Counted from the first letter of the stretch, positions 18,768-26,974 are shown. The stretch is DNA of 35,266 bases from Bacillota bacterium (GCA_029239605.1 JARBUO010000043.1:1-35266), one strand, 5' to 3'. Notes: a model not told the origin generated them from the sequence alone. Translations and numbers: made by a program.

Positions 18768-20038
18768 TTATCCTGATTCAGGCTTTCCAAAAACCGTTTG
18801 AAAGCCCCTTCCTTTCCATTTTCTTTAGGGAGATAATACCGAGCTCCTGCTTTATACAGGTTATCCGGCAAATACTGTTGCTTAATATATCCGCCGTAAT
18901 CATGAGGGTACTTATATCCGATACCAAGTCCCCTTTTTTTCGCACCGGAATAATGGGAGTCTTTTAAATGATCCGGTACGTCGTCAATGTTCTTCTTTTG
19001 AAGATCGGATGTTGCCATCTCAATTGCCACGATAGCAGAATTAGATTTTGGACAGGATGCTAATAATATCACAGCCTGTGCTAAATTAATCCTGGCCTCG
19101 GGAAGCCCTATCATATGTGCAGCCTGAACACAGCCTGTTACGATGGAAATAGCGCTGGGATATGCCATACCGATATCCTCACTGGCCATAACCATGAGCC
19201 TTCTTCCAATCATTTGAATATCTGCTCCGCCTTCCAAAAGCCGGGCAAGATAATGGATCGCCGCATCGGGATCACTGCCCCTCACAGATTTTTGCAGCGC
19301 TGACAAAAGATTGTACTTGTCCTCTCCCCGATCAAAAAAAGTGGTCTGCCGCTGCATGGCTTCGCCTATGATTGCTTTATCAATCCTTCCGTCTTTTCTG
19401 AGATTTTCACTGATAAAACCAAGGGTATCCAGTGCTATGCGGGCGTCACCTCCGCTGAGTTCTGCCAGCATCCGAATGGCATCCTCATCACAATCGTGAT
19501 TTTTTCTACCCAGTCCACGTTCATCATCCTTGAGTGCGTGGATCAGAATCCGATAGATTTCGTCCTTGTCAAGCCGCTTAAACTCATAGATGGAGCCTAC
19601 ACGGCTCAAAATTGCATTATTTACCGCAAAGTATGGATTCTCCGTCGTGCTTCCAATAAAACGAATCACGCCTTCTTCAAGGGCTTTTAAAAGGGAATCC
19701 TGCTGCAGCTTATTCCATCTGTGAAACTCATCCACATAAACGTAGGTGGTCTCCTTTTGCAGTCCGAAAAATTTCAGCTTCGCTTTATCGATGATTTCTT
19801 TTAATTCTTTAATTCCTGTGGCGGATGCATTTAGTTCATAAAAATCGGCATCCATTTCCCTGGCAATCAATCTTGCCAAAGTGGTCTTTCCCGTTCCCGA
19901 TGGGCCGAAGAAAATGGCAGAGTCAAAGGTTTTATTCTTAATTGCATTATAAAGCAACGACTCCTTGTACATAAAATGCTTCTGTCCGACAAATTCATCG
20001 ATATGCTCCGGTCTCATCCGGGTTGATAAGGGAATCAT
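18764..20038 (-). CDS. rarA: Replication-associated recombination ATPase RarA (MgsA)
   Basis: RarA/MgsA is a clamp-loader-like AAA+ ATPase acting at stalled forks and single-strand/double-strand DNA junctions. The start ATG at 20038 (MIPLSTRMRPEHIDEFVGQKH) follows a good AGGTAGGA site. An upstream in-frame ATG at 20107 would add 23 residues atypical of the family. The 424-residue product shows Walker A GPSGTGKTT, Walker B YVYVDEFHRW, sensor 1 GSTTENPYFAVN, sensor 2 SGGDARIALD, and the C-terminal tetramerisation part with SEDIGMAYPSA and the final GYKYPHDYGGY. It shares an ATGA overlap with ispH. Confidence 0.95.
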   Translation of the reverse strand: MIPLSTRMRPEHIDEFVGQKHFMYKESLLYNAIKNKTFDSAIFFGPSGTGKTTLARLIAREMDADFYELNASATGIKELKEIIDKAKLKFFGLQKETTYVYVDEFHRWNKLQQDSLLKALEEGVIRFIGSTTENPYFAVNNAILSRVGSIYEFKRLDKDEIYRILIHALKDDERGLGRKNHDCDEDAIRMLAELSGGDARIALDTLGFISENLRKDGRIDKAIIGEAMQRQTTFFDRGEDKYNLLSALQKSVRGSDPDAAIHYLARLLEGGADIQMIGRRLMVMASEDIGMAYPSAISIVTGCVQAAHMIGLPEARINLAQAVILLASCPKSNSAIVAIEMATSDLQKKNIDDVPDHLKDSHYSGAKKRGLGIGYKYPHDYGGYIKQQYLPDNLYKAGARYYLPKENGKEGAFKRFLESLNQDK

Positions 20039-20148
20039 GTTCCTACCTTTCTGACTGAAAAACAGCGTTCGGGTTGATGAAGCACTTCCCTTATAGAAAG
20101 AGCTCATAACCCGCTTCCGTATTTTTCATACTTGTCTTATGTATTGTA

Positions 20149-20160
20149 TTCGGCGCCGAA
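20149..20160. other. Perfect 12-bp GC-rich palindrome between the SPOR gene and rarA
   Basis: TTCGGCGCCGAA at 20149-20160 is fully palindromic, with a further GT/AC pair one base out on each side. It lies 8 bases after the SPOR gene stop. It is too compact to be a good terminator stem and looks more like a protein-binding site. No known operator matches that I recognise. Confidence 0.4.
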
Positions 20161-20167
20161 CACTTTT

Positions 20168-20743
20168 TTATTGTATTAAACTTGATAAATTTACAACAAA
20201 CACATCTGATACGACAGCAGACACAACTGCAGCCGCCTCTTTTGCTTTTGCTTCGCTTTCATAGGGAAGGCCGAGAACTTTATAGCTCCCGTTGCTTTCA
20301 TAGACATAAGAGTAAATTCCTTTTCCCGTAAGCGCTGTACTCATCTCATCAGCTCCGCTCTTGGTTGAAAAGCTGCCAAACTGGACACTGTATGGTCCTT
20401 TTGTACTCTCGACAGTCTGCGCGGTCCCCGTATTGTTACCGGCACCTGCACTTGGCTGAGTGTTTTGATTGTTTGGTTGTTGTTGATTCTGCTGATTTTG
20501 CACATTCTGCTGATCTATGATCACACTGGGCAAGCTTGTAATGGTGTCAACTCCTGCGTTTGGATCCGCCGGTTCTCCTCCCTGATCTTCATTGTCTGAT
20601 ACCGTGCCGTTCCCGAGTAAATACGGATAAACGATATATTTGGTACCGGCATACCCCACCGCGATGGCCAGTATGATAACGATGATGAAAACAGTGAATC
20701 CGGTTCCGGTACTTCTGCCAGGATAACGATAACGCCTTCTCAT
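20168..20743 (-). CDS. SPOR-domain membrane protein
   Basis: The 191-residue product has a basic N-terminus (MRRRYRYPGRS), one membrane helix (about 14-36), a flexible Gln/Asn/Pro-rich middle and a C-terminal SPOR-type domain (about 115-191) with PYSVQFGSFSTKSGADEMSTALTGKG and SYKVLGLPYESEAKAKEAAAVVSA. SPOR domains bind denuded septal peptidoglycan, so the protein is likely a cell-surface factor acting at division or spore septa. The ribosome site is GAGGGAG. The gene lies upstream of rarA with a 129-base gap to the revised rarA start. Its exact partner is unknown. Confidence 0.85.
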   Translation of the reverse strand: MRRRYRYPGRSTGTGFTVFIIVIILAIAVGYAGTKYIVYPYLLGNGTVSDNEDQGGEPADPNAGVDTITSLPSVIIDQQNVQNQQNQQQPNNQNTQPSAGAGNNTGTAQTVESTKGPYSVQFGSFSTKSGADEMSTALTGKGIYSYVYESNGSYKVLGLPYESEAKAKEAAAVVSAVVSDVFVVNLSSLIQ

Positions 20744-20876
20744 ACGCTCCCTCTTTTCTCAGATAGTTTTTTGGGATAAACCCTGCTTACGTAGCTAGTT
20801 TATTAGGAGCGTATCAAAAATATGACTAAAGGGTTACATTCCTTTACACGAATCATCCGTCAGGAGCACTGGTATC

Positions 20877-21392
20877 TCATATCTTCGGGCGGCGCTTCAT
20901 GTAAAATCCAATGATCAAAGACAGGATGTAGTCGTAAGCCAGAAAGAAAATCTGTCCGCCTGCAATGATCAGCGGAAAAGCAAGGTCCGGAATTTGGATT
21001 GCTCCGGTAAATGCCTCCCCGAAAAGATAAAAGCCTGCAGCAAACACGGCATTAAAGAAGACCAATTTTAGAAGGACTTCAGCAACCTGATGCATTCTTC
21101 TGCTTTTTTCAATATAGTATTTTATGATCGGATAGACTCCAAAAAATAATGCATAGGGAATTAACGCAGCTTTGTTTGGCACCAGTACAAAGGACAGTAA
21201 TACCGATGCAATGTAAAAAATCCAGCCAGCTCCATGTTTGAATTCGATCAGAACAAAAGCAACATATGCCGAACTAAGTGCAAACAACGTCAATTCAATG
21301 CCAGGGATAAAGGTTGCCGCGAAGAGAGTAACAATCGATAATGCCAGCAGAATTCCGCTTGCTGCGATCATTTTCGTTCTATTTTTATCCAT
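20877..21392 (-). CDS. Small multi-pass membrane protein of unknown function
   Basis: The 171-residue product has about five hydrophobic segments: near 10-30, 35-50, 55-85, 105-125 and 138-162. Few charges occur outside the loops, and the end is basic (YMKRRPKI). Features such as PNKAALIPYALFFGVYPIIKYYIEK recall membrane proteins seen in Clostridia beside cell-envelope genes, but I cannot name a family with confidence. It lies on the same strand between a SPOR protein and a J-domain protein. It could be an integral membrane partner in envelope biogenesis; this is inference only. Confidence 0.75.
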   Translation of the reverse strand: MDKNRTKMIAASGILLALSIVTLFAATFIPGIELTLFALSSAYVAFVLIEFKHGAGWIFYIASVLLSFVLVPNKAALIPYALFFGVYPIIKYYIEKSRRMHQVAEVLLKLVFFNAVFAAGFYLFGEAFTGAIQIPDLAFPLIIAGGQIFFLAYDYILSLIIGFYMKRRPKI

Positions 21393-21432
21393 GTTTGATT
21401 ACCTTTCGTGAAACAAAATCACGGGACTTATT

Positions 21433-22023
21433 TTAAATACAGTCACATAACGCATCAGCACAGCAATAGCACTGAAGCATTCTGCAGAGTTCGTCATTGC
21501 TGTTATAACCTCTGCCATAGGCATTGGTTCTATAACCTGCTCCTGATGCCATTATACTGTTCATGGCATTTCGATATTCCATATTGCTTGGGTCCATGGA
21601 CATTGCCGTTTGAACCTGGTTCACAGCCTCGTCATACCAGCCCTTGCGCAGCGCAATCATCCCGTTTAGAAAAAACCACTCCGCATTCCGCGTTCTGACC
21701 CTGCTCAGAGCCGCTTCAGCACCGGGCAAGTTGCCTCTGTCGATCATTCGACGAATTTCAGCAAATTCCGGATTTTGTGCCTGTCCGTTATTTCGTACTC
21801 CGCCGGAATAGCTTTGATAGTTTCCGGTTCCGCTGCCGTTATTCTTCATGAGCATTTCATAAGCTTCATTGACTTCCTGCAGCTTTTCTTCCGCTAAATC
21901 CTGTAAAGGATTATTCTGATATTTATCTGGATGATACTTTTTTACCTGCTCTCTGTAGGCTGCTTTGATTTCCTCCTGGCTTGCACCCTCTTTTATTCCA
22001 AGTACTTCATATGGATTTTGCAT
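21433..22023 (-). CDS. J-domain (DnaJ-like) protein with Cys-rich C-terminus
   Basis: Residues 1-65 form a J domain ([20 protein letters not shown]) with the diagnostic HPD at 31-33, so it should stimulate an Hsp70 (DnaK) ATPase. The zinc-finger and substrate-binding domains of true DnaJ are absent. A Gly/Asn/Ser linker (about 68-85) leads to a helical TPR-like part ([22 protein letters not shown] and [26 protein letters not shown]). The product ends with [17 protein letters not shown], a cluster of six cysteines that may bind metal. It lies 17 bases downstream of the DUF5685-type gene, a neighbour pairing seen in other Bacillota. Confidence 0.9.
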   Translation of the reverse strand: MQNPYEVLGIKEGASQEEIKAAYREQVKKYHPDKYQNNPLQDLAEEKLQEVNEAYEMLMKNNGSGTGNYQSYSGGVRNNGQAQNPEFAEIRRMIDRGNLPGAEAALSRVRTRNAEWFFLNGMIALRKGWYDEAVNQVQTAMSMDPSNMEYRNAMNSIMASGAGYRTNAYGRGYNSNDELCRMLQCYCCADALCDCI

Positions 22024-22040
22024 GATTCTCCATTCCTTTC

Positions 22041-22943
22041 TTATTCTAAATGGTCCGATTCGCGCACCGATTTGTCCTGCAATACCTCTTCTGTTTTTCT
22101 CATCAATCCGAAATACAGTATATTCTCTATGATTCCCTTATTCTTTTTGAAATCCAGCTTTCTGCAGCAATTTGCTATTTCAGCAAGATATAGTACTAAA
22201 TTTTGCTCTGTTCGTTCTTTTACCCTGGTTTTAAACGCTTCAACCGTTTCCTTTTCAGAATTATAGGAAAACTGTCTGAGCAAAGGATTATAGGATTTAC
22301 TTTTGATATTTTCTTCAATATCATCATAGGCATCGATTAAATAGATCCACTTTCCGATATGATACCCGATTCTTCGAAATCCTTCCGATAGTTCATGATA
22401 ATTTGAAAGCATTTTAAATTTGGGATAATCAAAAACCTCTTCCATGAGCTTGGCAAACGGTTCTGCTGCCCTGTCCAAAGAACTGCAGCCCTCCAATTCC
22501 AATGTCGTTAATTCCTCCAGCTTAGCCTTTACAAGACTGCACTTATCCGGAGCATTTACCATAAGCTTTTTAAACGTGCCTCTCATGAGAGCAGAGCCTA
22601 CTGCTGCCTTGAGGCTTTTTTCATCCTGTAAATCATCCTTTATCTTGTAATACGCAAGGAGTAGCAGCATGTCCGCGGCATAATCAATCTCTTGATTCTC
22701 ATAAACAATAGAACGTATTTTAAGCGGATGAACAATACATCTTTCCTGTTCGATCTGTTCTATCTCAGGATTAATTCCTGCCAGTAAAACAGCAAGAAAT
22801 ACCGAGTCATAATTCAAAGTCATCCTGGGAATCTGGCCATATCTTTTCGAAATGGATTTGCATATCCCGCAATAATAACCGCCATATAGTTCGAATTCTT
22901 TTATTTTCAGTTCGGGCTTGTCCGGCTTAATATATCCCAGCAT
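22041..22943 (-). CDS. DUF5685-type protein
   Basis: The 300-residue protein begins [20 protein letters not shown] and has the hallmark [20 protein letters not shown] (C25, C28), then [16 protein letters not shown] and a mostly helical remainder with FEL-type acidic helices and [21 protein letters not shown]. That last segment, with its Asp-rich DAYDDIEEN, resembles the pattern of all-helical isoprenoid-type folds, but no enzyme activity is established. I recognise the family as DUF5685. An AAGGGA ribosome site precedes the ATG. Co-transcription with the J-domain gene is likely. Confidence 0.85.
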   Translation of the reverse strand: MLGYIKPDKPELKIKEFELYGGYYCGICKSISKRYGQIPRMTLNYDSVFLAVLLAGINPEIEQIEQERCIVHPLKIRSIVYENQEIDYAADMLLLLAYYKIKDDLQDEKSLKAAVGSALMRGTFKKLMVNAPDKCSLVKAKLEELTTLELEGCSSLDRAAEPFAKLMEEVFDYPKFKMLSNYHELSEGFRRIGYHIGKWIYLIDAYDDIEENIKSKSYNPLLRQFSYNSEKETVEAFKTRVKERTEQNLVLYLAEIANCCRKLDFKKNKGIIENILYFGLMRKTEEVLQDKSVRESDHLE

Positions 22944-22954
22944 AGTTCCCTTTC

Positions 22955-23030
22955 TTGATTGTTTCTTTGATTTTTTAATGTTTCTTAAATTTGATCATTT
23001 CTTTTTGATTGTTCTTAATTGATTGTTTCT
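22955..23030. repeat. Degenerate 12-bp AT-rich repeats upstream of the DUF5685-type gene
   Basis: TTGATTGTTTCT occurs at 22955-22966 and 23019-23030, with a one-off copy, TTGATTGTTCTT, at 23005-23016 and looser TTTGAT fragments between them. They occupy the leader and promoter region of the DUF5685-type gene. Otherwise the 22944-23086 gap shows only AT-rich DNA. Confidence 0.6.
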
Positions 23031-23084
23031 AATTGCTTGCTGATCGATTTATTTCCTATCTTTTGTTTTCTTATCTTTCGCTGC

Positions 23085-23112
23085 TTTTAAAAAACAGCAC
23101 GCAAGTGCTGTT
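23085..23112 (-). terminator. Rho-independent terminator of the 86-residue gene
   Basis: On the minus strand AACAGCAC and GTGCTGTT (23093-23112) form a perfect 8-bp stem with a four-base loop, followed by TTTTTTAAAA. It lies 65 bases after the stop of the small minus-strand gene at 23178. Confidence 0.88.
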
Positions 23113-23177
23113 CATTGCTCTTTATATGTAATCATCGATAAATGAATAAATTCGTACTTCAAAAATTAGTAAATCAG

Positions 23178-23438
23178 CTATTTAAACTGTTTCTTAAAAT
23201 GGTTTAAAACACAATAGGTCAAACTCATATCGATACTGTAAAAACCCGTAAGTATGCCGTTGAAAATCCATTGTTTTTTTGTCAGCTGCCTGCTGATATT
23301 TACTGGATTGAGGGATTTTTCATCCTTTGAGACTTTCTTTCCCAGGAAGGCATTTCCAATTACTGCAATCCCTAAATACAAGCTGCTTACTGCTACTGCG
23401 TGTTTTTTATAATTCCAGTTTTCCAGAAATCTTCTCAT
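23178..23438 (-). CDS. Small hypothetical protein, 86 residues
   Basis: MRRFLENWNYKKHAVAVSSLYLGIAVIGNAFLGKKVSK begins the product. It has a hydrophobic segment at about 15-33, a basic middle (SRQLTKKQWIFNGILTGFYSIDMSLTYCVLNHFKKQFK), and possibly a second amphipathic or membrane segment near 58-78. A GGAGG site lies six bases before the ATG, and a perfect terminator follows, so I think it is expressed. I do not recognise a family. It stands alone between the DUF5685 operon and the divergently placed zinc-ribbon gene. Confidence 0.65.
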   Translation of the reverse strand: MRRFLENWNYKKHAVAVSSLYLGIAVIGNAFLGKKVSKDEKSLNPVNISRQLTKKQWIFNGILTGFYSIDMSLTYCVLNHFKKQFK

Positions 23439-23565
23439 TACAATCCTCCGTCAATCGAGATACGAATACGAGCTTTTTCATTATTATACTTTATATTGCC
23501 AGTAAATAAAAGAGATAAATAGGTATATTTTTTATACAATTGCCGATTTTTTCAAAAAATATTAG

Positions 23566-23594
23566 TGGACAGAAAGTTCAAATGACTATATAAT
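23566..23594 (+). promoter_or_regulatory. Sigma-A promoter of the zinc-ribbon gene
   Basis: TGGACA (23566-23571) and TATAAT (23589-23594) are 17 bases apart. Transcription should start near 23601, leaving a leader of about 109 bases before the small gene at 23710. Confidence 0.75.
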
Positions 23595-23604
23595 TACTAT
23601 TGAG

Positions 23605-23670
23605 ATATTTAAAATATTCAATGGCTCGATCGTCTTTTTGGAAATCGTCTCCATAACCTATTTTAAATAT
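23605..23670 (+). other. Structured AU-rich leader with a 12-bp inverted repeat
   Basis: ATATTTAAAATA (23605-23616) and TATTTTAAATAT (23659-23670) are perfect reverse complements around a 42-base loop. The loop also holds two ATCGTCT copies. The repeat lies at the start of the transcribed leader. Such weak, long AU stems can act as temperature- or RNase-sensitive leader structures; this is inference. Confidence 0.5.
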
Positions 23671-23709
23671 TAAAAATTATATTTTTTTTAAAAATCTGGA
23701 GGAAAATCA

Positions 23710-23877
23710 ATGGAAGACAGAACACTCGTATGTCAAGACTGCGGAAAGGATTTCGTATTCACTGTTGGAGAACAGGAATTCTACAAAGAGAAAGGTTTTG
23801 ATAACGAACCAAAAAGATGTAAGGAATGCAGAGAAAAGAAGAAGAACGAAAGAAGAAGCTTCAGAAACGACCGTTAA
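23710..23877 (+). CDS. 55-residue zinc-ribbon protein (zf-trcl type)
   Basis: The product begins MEDRTLVCQDCGKDFVFT and carries CXXC pairs at C8/C11 and C37/C40 (RCKECREKKKNE), joined by a short beta/helix segment with GEQEFYKEKGF. It ends in a very basic tail (KKKNERRSFRNDR). This is the small zinc-ribbon family seen widely in Clostridia, often near cold-shock protein genes. Likely roles are nucleic-acid or ribosome binding, but these are unproven. A GGAGG site, a near-consensus promoter and a terminator surround it, so it is a complete one-gene unit. Confidence 0.88.
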   Translation: MEDRTLVCQDCGKDFVFTVGEQEFYKEKGFDNEPKRCKECREKKKNERRSFRNDR

Positions 23878-23911
23878 TCTGCAATAATATCTCACACCAA
23901 GCATCGTAAAC

Positions 23912-23938
23912 AAGCCGGGTACTTCGCCCGGCTTTTTA
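23912..23938 (+). terminator. Rho-independent terminator of the zinc-ribbon gene
   Basis: AAGCCGGG (23912-23919) pairs with CCCGGCTT (23927-23934) around a seven-base loop, followed by TTTATA. Read the other way, it could also help stop the convergent Tad transcript ending at 23966, but the T-run on that side is poor. Confidence 0.88.
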
Positions 23939-23965
23939 TAGTTTTGGCGAGAATATACCTCGTGA

Positions 23966-24517
23966 TCAACCAATGTGCGCAGAGTGCTTCCCCTTCCTCT
24001 CTTCCCTACTTTGCAAAAGAAGCCGGCTCCTTCTTATCAGCCACAAACCTGATGCTGCCGCTATGATTGCAAGCCCAGCAAGCTGAGTTGTATCAAATAG
24101 TCCCGATAGAACAGCAGCTCCCATAATGCAAAGAAAAAGAATCGGGTATCGGAATAATTGAGCAAAGGATAGCATTTTATTCTTTTTTTCATTGTCCTGT
24201 CCCAACGCTTCCCTTTTTTCTGATGATATCCCTCCGCAATCCCGTTTTGCGTCCAGCTCCTGGCCGCTTCCACTTATGTTGCTCCGGAAATTTTCCGACA
24301 CAGTATAGATATAACTTGCCTCACGTCTGATCATTCCAAGCATATTGACCATTCCATTTAATCCAGGATGATTTTCATCAACGTATTGCATAAACCGGTT
24401 CAGAAAATGTTCCGCTTCGCTTGGCTCATAAAGTCTTTTTATTTCCTCCGCCAGGTTGATTATTTCATTTCGGAATTCTGTCTGTTTGCCTCTGAAGGGA
24501 ACATAAGCCAGAAGCAC
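23966..24517 (-). CDS. Last Tad-locus ORF: helical domain plus two membrane helices; possible second half of a split gene
   Basis: The 183-residue frame starts at GTG 24517 with only a close-set AGGA and no well-placed Shine-Dalgarno sequence, overlapping the previous gene by 58 bases. Its first part (LLAYVPFRGKQTEFRNEIINLAEEI) reads like the middle of a domain: the same frame is open and protein-like for a further 16 codons upstream (SHECFGYIHTESGKV) back to a TGA near 24568. The C-terminal part has two membrane helices (about 118-138 and 141-160) and a basic, Arg/Lys-rich tail. Together with the previous ORF it resembles DUF6382-type proteins found at the ends of clostridial Tad loci, though no FHA domain follows. 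It may be a coupled gene or the 3' piece of a frame-shifted one. Confidence 0.6.
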   Translation of the reverse strand: MLLAYVPFRGKQTEFRNEIINLAEEIKRLYEPSEAEHFLNRFMQYVDENHPGLNGMVNMLGMIRREASYIYTVSENFRSNISGSGQELDAKRDCGGISSEKREALGQDNEKKNKMLSFAQLFRYPILFLCIMGAAVLSGLFDTTQLAGLAIIAAASGLWLIRRSRLLLQSREERKGKHSAHIG

Positions 24518-24879
24518 TTTTCCTGATTCCGTATGAATGTATCCAAAACATTCATGAGAATCCCTAAAGCATCACAGGCGGGAGTTTCTGACCATCTTCG
24601 ACTGTTTCCCGACCTCACCTGAATGGCGACTGCATCCTTCAGCACCAGACAGCCGTCACAACTATAGCAGGCTCTTAATGCAGCCTCTTCTTCAATAAAA
24701 CTCATGGGTAAAACATACGGACAGCTTCCGTCTGACAAGATCCTTCTTTCATAATCATGGAACTCATCCCTGGGAAAGACAACACAAAATCTGTTCTCTC
24801 CGTCATATTCCCTTGATTTAAAATAATCGAGTGGTTCCACGGATCTCATGGCAAGAATCCCTTCTCTTAGATCTTCCAT
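24460..24879 (-). CDS. Tad-locus protein of unknown function, possibly the N-terminal part of a DUF6382-like protein
   Basis: The start at 24879 (MEDLREGILAMRSVEPLDYFK) lies seven bases after the previous stop, with GGAGGAGG formed by the last Gly codons of that gene. The 139-residue product is soluble and acidic at first, with CVVFPRDEFHDYERRILSDG, YVLPMSFIEEEAALRACYSCDGCLVLKDAV and an amphipathic helix ALGILMNVLDTFIRNQE. The tail after that (FPSEANRQNSEMK) looks unstructured, and the next ORF begins inside it in another frame. Similarity to DUF6382 is my tentative reading of the pattern, not a search result. Its place at the end of the operon suggests a cytoplasmic accessory role. Confidence 0.6.
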   Translation of the reverse strand: MEDLREGILAMRSVEPLDYFKSREYDGENRFCVVFPRDEFHDYERRILSDGSCPYVLPMSFIEEEAALRACYSCDGCLVLKDAVAIQVRSGNSRRWSETPACDALGILMNVLDTFIRNQEKCFWLMFPSEANRQNSEMK

Positions 24880-24886
24880 TTGAAAA

Positions 24887-25681
24887 TTATCCTCCTCCGC
24901 ATTTTGAACAGGGGGAATAGCCCTTTCGTTGTGCTTCTTCTTTCTCAATGGATGTCACATATTTATCTACGATGGGACAGGAGCCTCTGTGATACACCTT
25001 CCCGGATTTGGTAAATACATATGCGGTACTTCCGTTCACCATATTTTTTGATTCACATAGTTTGCAGGCATCGTAGCTTCTCTTGATGGCAGCAGTCATG
25101 CTGGTTTCCATGGGCTCATTGGCAATATAAATACAATCTTTATCATGATGTTTTTTACCGGCCGTCGGAAAAATCCATACCAGATGAGATTCCTTTTCCT
25201 TCTCCAGCTCTGCAAGACTCACGTTCTCCTGATCCATCGTCTTGCCGATAAACGCTCGAAACATCAGAGATTCAGAAACTGGCATCGGCGAGTAAAACTG
25301 CAGAGGAAGTCTGACATCCACGTCGTAATTCAAATCCATTGAAATCATTCCATAGGTCCCATCTGCATAAAGATAATGGAACTGATCGAGATCAACATTA
25401 CTGATCATAATATCATTTTCAGAATACAATCTTGATTTCAGTGCTGCTTCGAAGTTCAATGCCCCTAGCGGAGTCAAAACAGCCTCTGCGCTCAATGCTC
25501 GCGCTTCATCAGTAAGCGCATGAAAAACACGCTCTTGAATAGCCATAAACTTAATTAAATAAGCTATGGTCAGTACTCCGATTATGAATATCGGGAGGAA
25601 TATCGCGGCTTCCACCGTTAAAAATCCTCGTTTAGTATTTTTGTATGTAAGCGTACGTTTCGCCCTTGATAACTGCCTCAA
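24887..25681 (-). CDS. TadE-like pseudopilin with two C-terminal H-C-C-C metal-binding modules
   Basis: The frame has no early ATG. TTG at 25681, eight bases after GGGGG, is preferred over TTG at 25687. The 264-residue product carries a class III-type prepilin signal (KRG|FLTVEAAI, with Glu at +5) and one membrane helix (about 24-43), then a domain of about 110 residues. The C-terminal 100 residues hold two modules with identical spacing H-X3-C-X22-C-X2-C: H179, C183, C206, C209 and H231, C235, C258, C261. The second has KSGKVYHRGSC and GYSPCSKCGGG, the pattern of small extracellular zinc modules found at the ends of some secreted nucleases. It overlaps the upstream DUF5702-type gene by about 50 bases. 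Its likely role is a minor pseudopilin or tip protein outside the membrane. Confidence 0.8.
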   Translation of the reverse strand: MRQLSRAKRTLTYKNTKRGFLTVEAAIFLPIFIIGVLTIAYLIKFMAIQERVFHALTDEARALSAEAVLTPLGALNFEAALKSRLYSENDIMISNVDLDQFHYLYADGTYGMISMDLNYDVDVRLPLQFYSPMPVSESLMFRAFIGKTMDQENVSLAELEKEKESHLVWIFPTAGKKHHDKDCIYIANEPMETSMTAAIKRSYDACKLCESKNMVNGSTAYVFTKSGKVYHRGSCPIVDKYVTSIEKEEAQRKGYSPCSKCGGG

Positions 25682-26972
25682 ATTCAAATCCCCCGTATAG
25701 ATATTTCAGATCAAAATCCCGATGATAACTTCCCTTTAAATTGATCTGGATCAGATCCAAACATCGCAGCAGTTTTATTTCACGATCTTCCAAATACAAC
25801 AATATTCTCAGATAATCTTCATATTCAAATCCGCCTTTGTTCTGCGGTTCGATATACCCCGATGATTTTTTCTTGGAATGCAATGACTTCCCTAATTCCA
25901 AATTCTGTTGTTCTCCGTTTTTTTCAAGAGTTTCCTTTAATTCAACGATTTCCTGTTTTGCGTCAGGTCGCACTGCATTTTCAATGCTCAAGGCCCAATG
26001 CTCGGTTGATTTGACAAGCGGCACCTTCTTTCCGTCTTCCAATCTGCGCAGATCATTTTCCGCTTCTGCTGCTGACCAAATTCCTGCAATGACTGCCTGG
26101 GTCAGGATTGCGGCAGGTCCAGGCGTGAGTACTTCTGCAAGCGTTGCAATCTCACTCCTCTTATTGCTGTCACTGTAAATGTGAGAGAGGTTCAGTCCTG
26201 TCCGCATGATGAAGAGCTGATTTCTGACTCCACTATAATTTTCCCTGTCATTGTAACTTCCGATTAATATATATTCCACCTCGTTTACGAAAAAGGTATC
26301 CCGCTCTTGTGCACCGCGTTTATGATGCCAAAACCGGTGCAGTATGTATTCATTGGTGAGAAAAGTTTCTTCACTGCTTTTTCTGATCTCTGACGGATTG
26401 GGTATCCCGCTTTCGAGAATTTGACCCATATCAATGGTACGGACTGATTTTCCTTTTGATGGCAATCCGTTGATCACCTGCATGTTTTTCAATTCTGAAT
26501 CGGGATACTCTGTCGGAACGATACTCTTTCTGGGTTTTAAGGCGTTCTGAACCATTTCGTATCGAATGGAATCAAGAACTTGTTGTTGAAACAATTCCGT
26601 ATTGGTAATGCCATACCCCTTTAGATCAACGGTTACCGACTCAGTTCTAAGCCGCAGCGGGTCAAGATGCTTCTTACTGCGAAGCGTTTCTTTCAATGGA
26701 TTGTTATGGAAGCTGTACGACGTATAATAATTGATTTTGCTTTCCACCTGATTTTGATCAAGTTGAAACGCAAAAATGCCGTATCGCTTTTGCAGTTCCG
26801 TGTCATATTCAGCCAAAATGGAACGTCCTGCTAATTCCAACACTGCATCAGAATAGCTTCTCCCTGCGAGCTGGGACGCTTCATATACGATAACGCCCAC
26901 CGCCGCAAGAATTGCAGCAAGGATCATCGTTAAAAATACAGCTGTTGTTCCCTTTTTCGATATGACATTCAT
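25632..26972 (-). CDS. DUF5702-type Tad-locus pseudopilin-like protein
   Basis: The 446-residue product begins MNVISKKGTTAVFLTMILAAILAAVGVIVYEAS. This is a Gly followed by a hydrophobic helix as in TadE/TadG proteins, but residue +5 is Phe, not Glu. The large exported part includes AGRSILAEYDTELQKRYGIFAFQ, typical of the DUF5702 family of Gram-positive Tad loci, and a long charged middle. An AAGGAGG site precedes the start by 13 bases. It begins two bases after tadE and overlaps the next gene, so coupling within the operon is tight. Its role in pilus assembly is unknown. Confidence 0.82.
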   Translation of the reverse strand: MNVISKKGTTAVFLTMILAAILAAVGVIVYEASQLAGRSYSDAVLELAGRSILAEYDTELQKRYGIFAFQLDQNQVESKINYYTSYSFHNNPLKETLRSKKHLDPLRLRTESVTVDLKGYGITNTELFQQQVLDSIRYEMVQNALKPRKSIVPTEYPDSELKNMQVINGLPSKGKSVRTIDMGQILESGIPNPSEIRKSSEETFLTNEYILHRFWHHKRGAQERDTFFVNEVEYILIGSYNDRENYSGVRNQLFIMRTGLNLSHIYSDSNKRSEIATLAEVLTPGPAAILTQAVIAGIWSAAEAENDLRRLEDGKKVPLVKSTEHWALSIENAVRPDAKQEIVELKETLEKNGEQQNLELGKSLHSKKKSSGYIEPQNKGGFEYEDYLRILLYLEDREIKLLRCLDLIQINLKGSYHRDFDLKYLYGGFEFEAVIKGETYAYIQKY

Positions 26973-26974
26973 TG

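Noticed and set aside
24460-24517. Programmed -1 frameshift between the last two Tad ORFs
   Set aside because: The overlap has only GGAAAAG; the P-site Glu codon could not re-pair well after slipping. No stem or ribosome-site stimulator was evident at the right distance.
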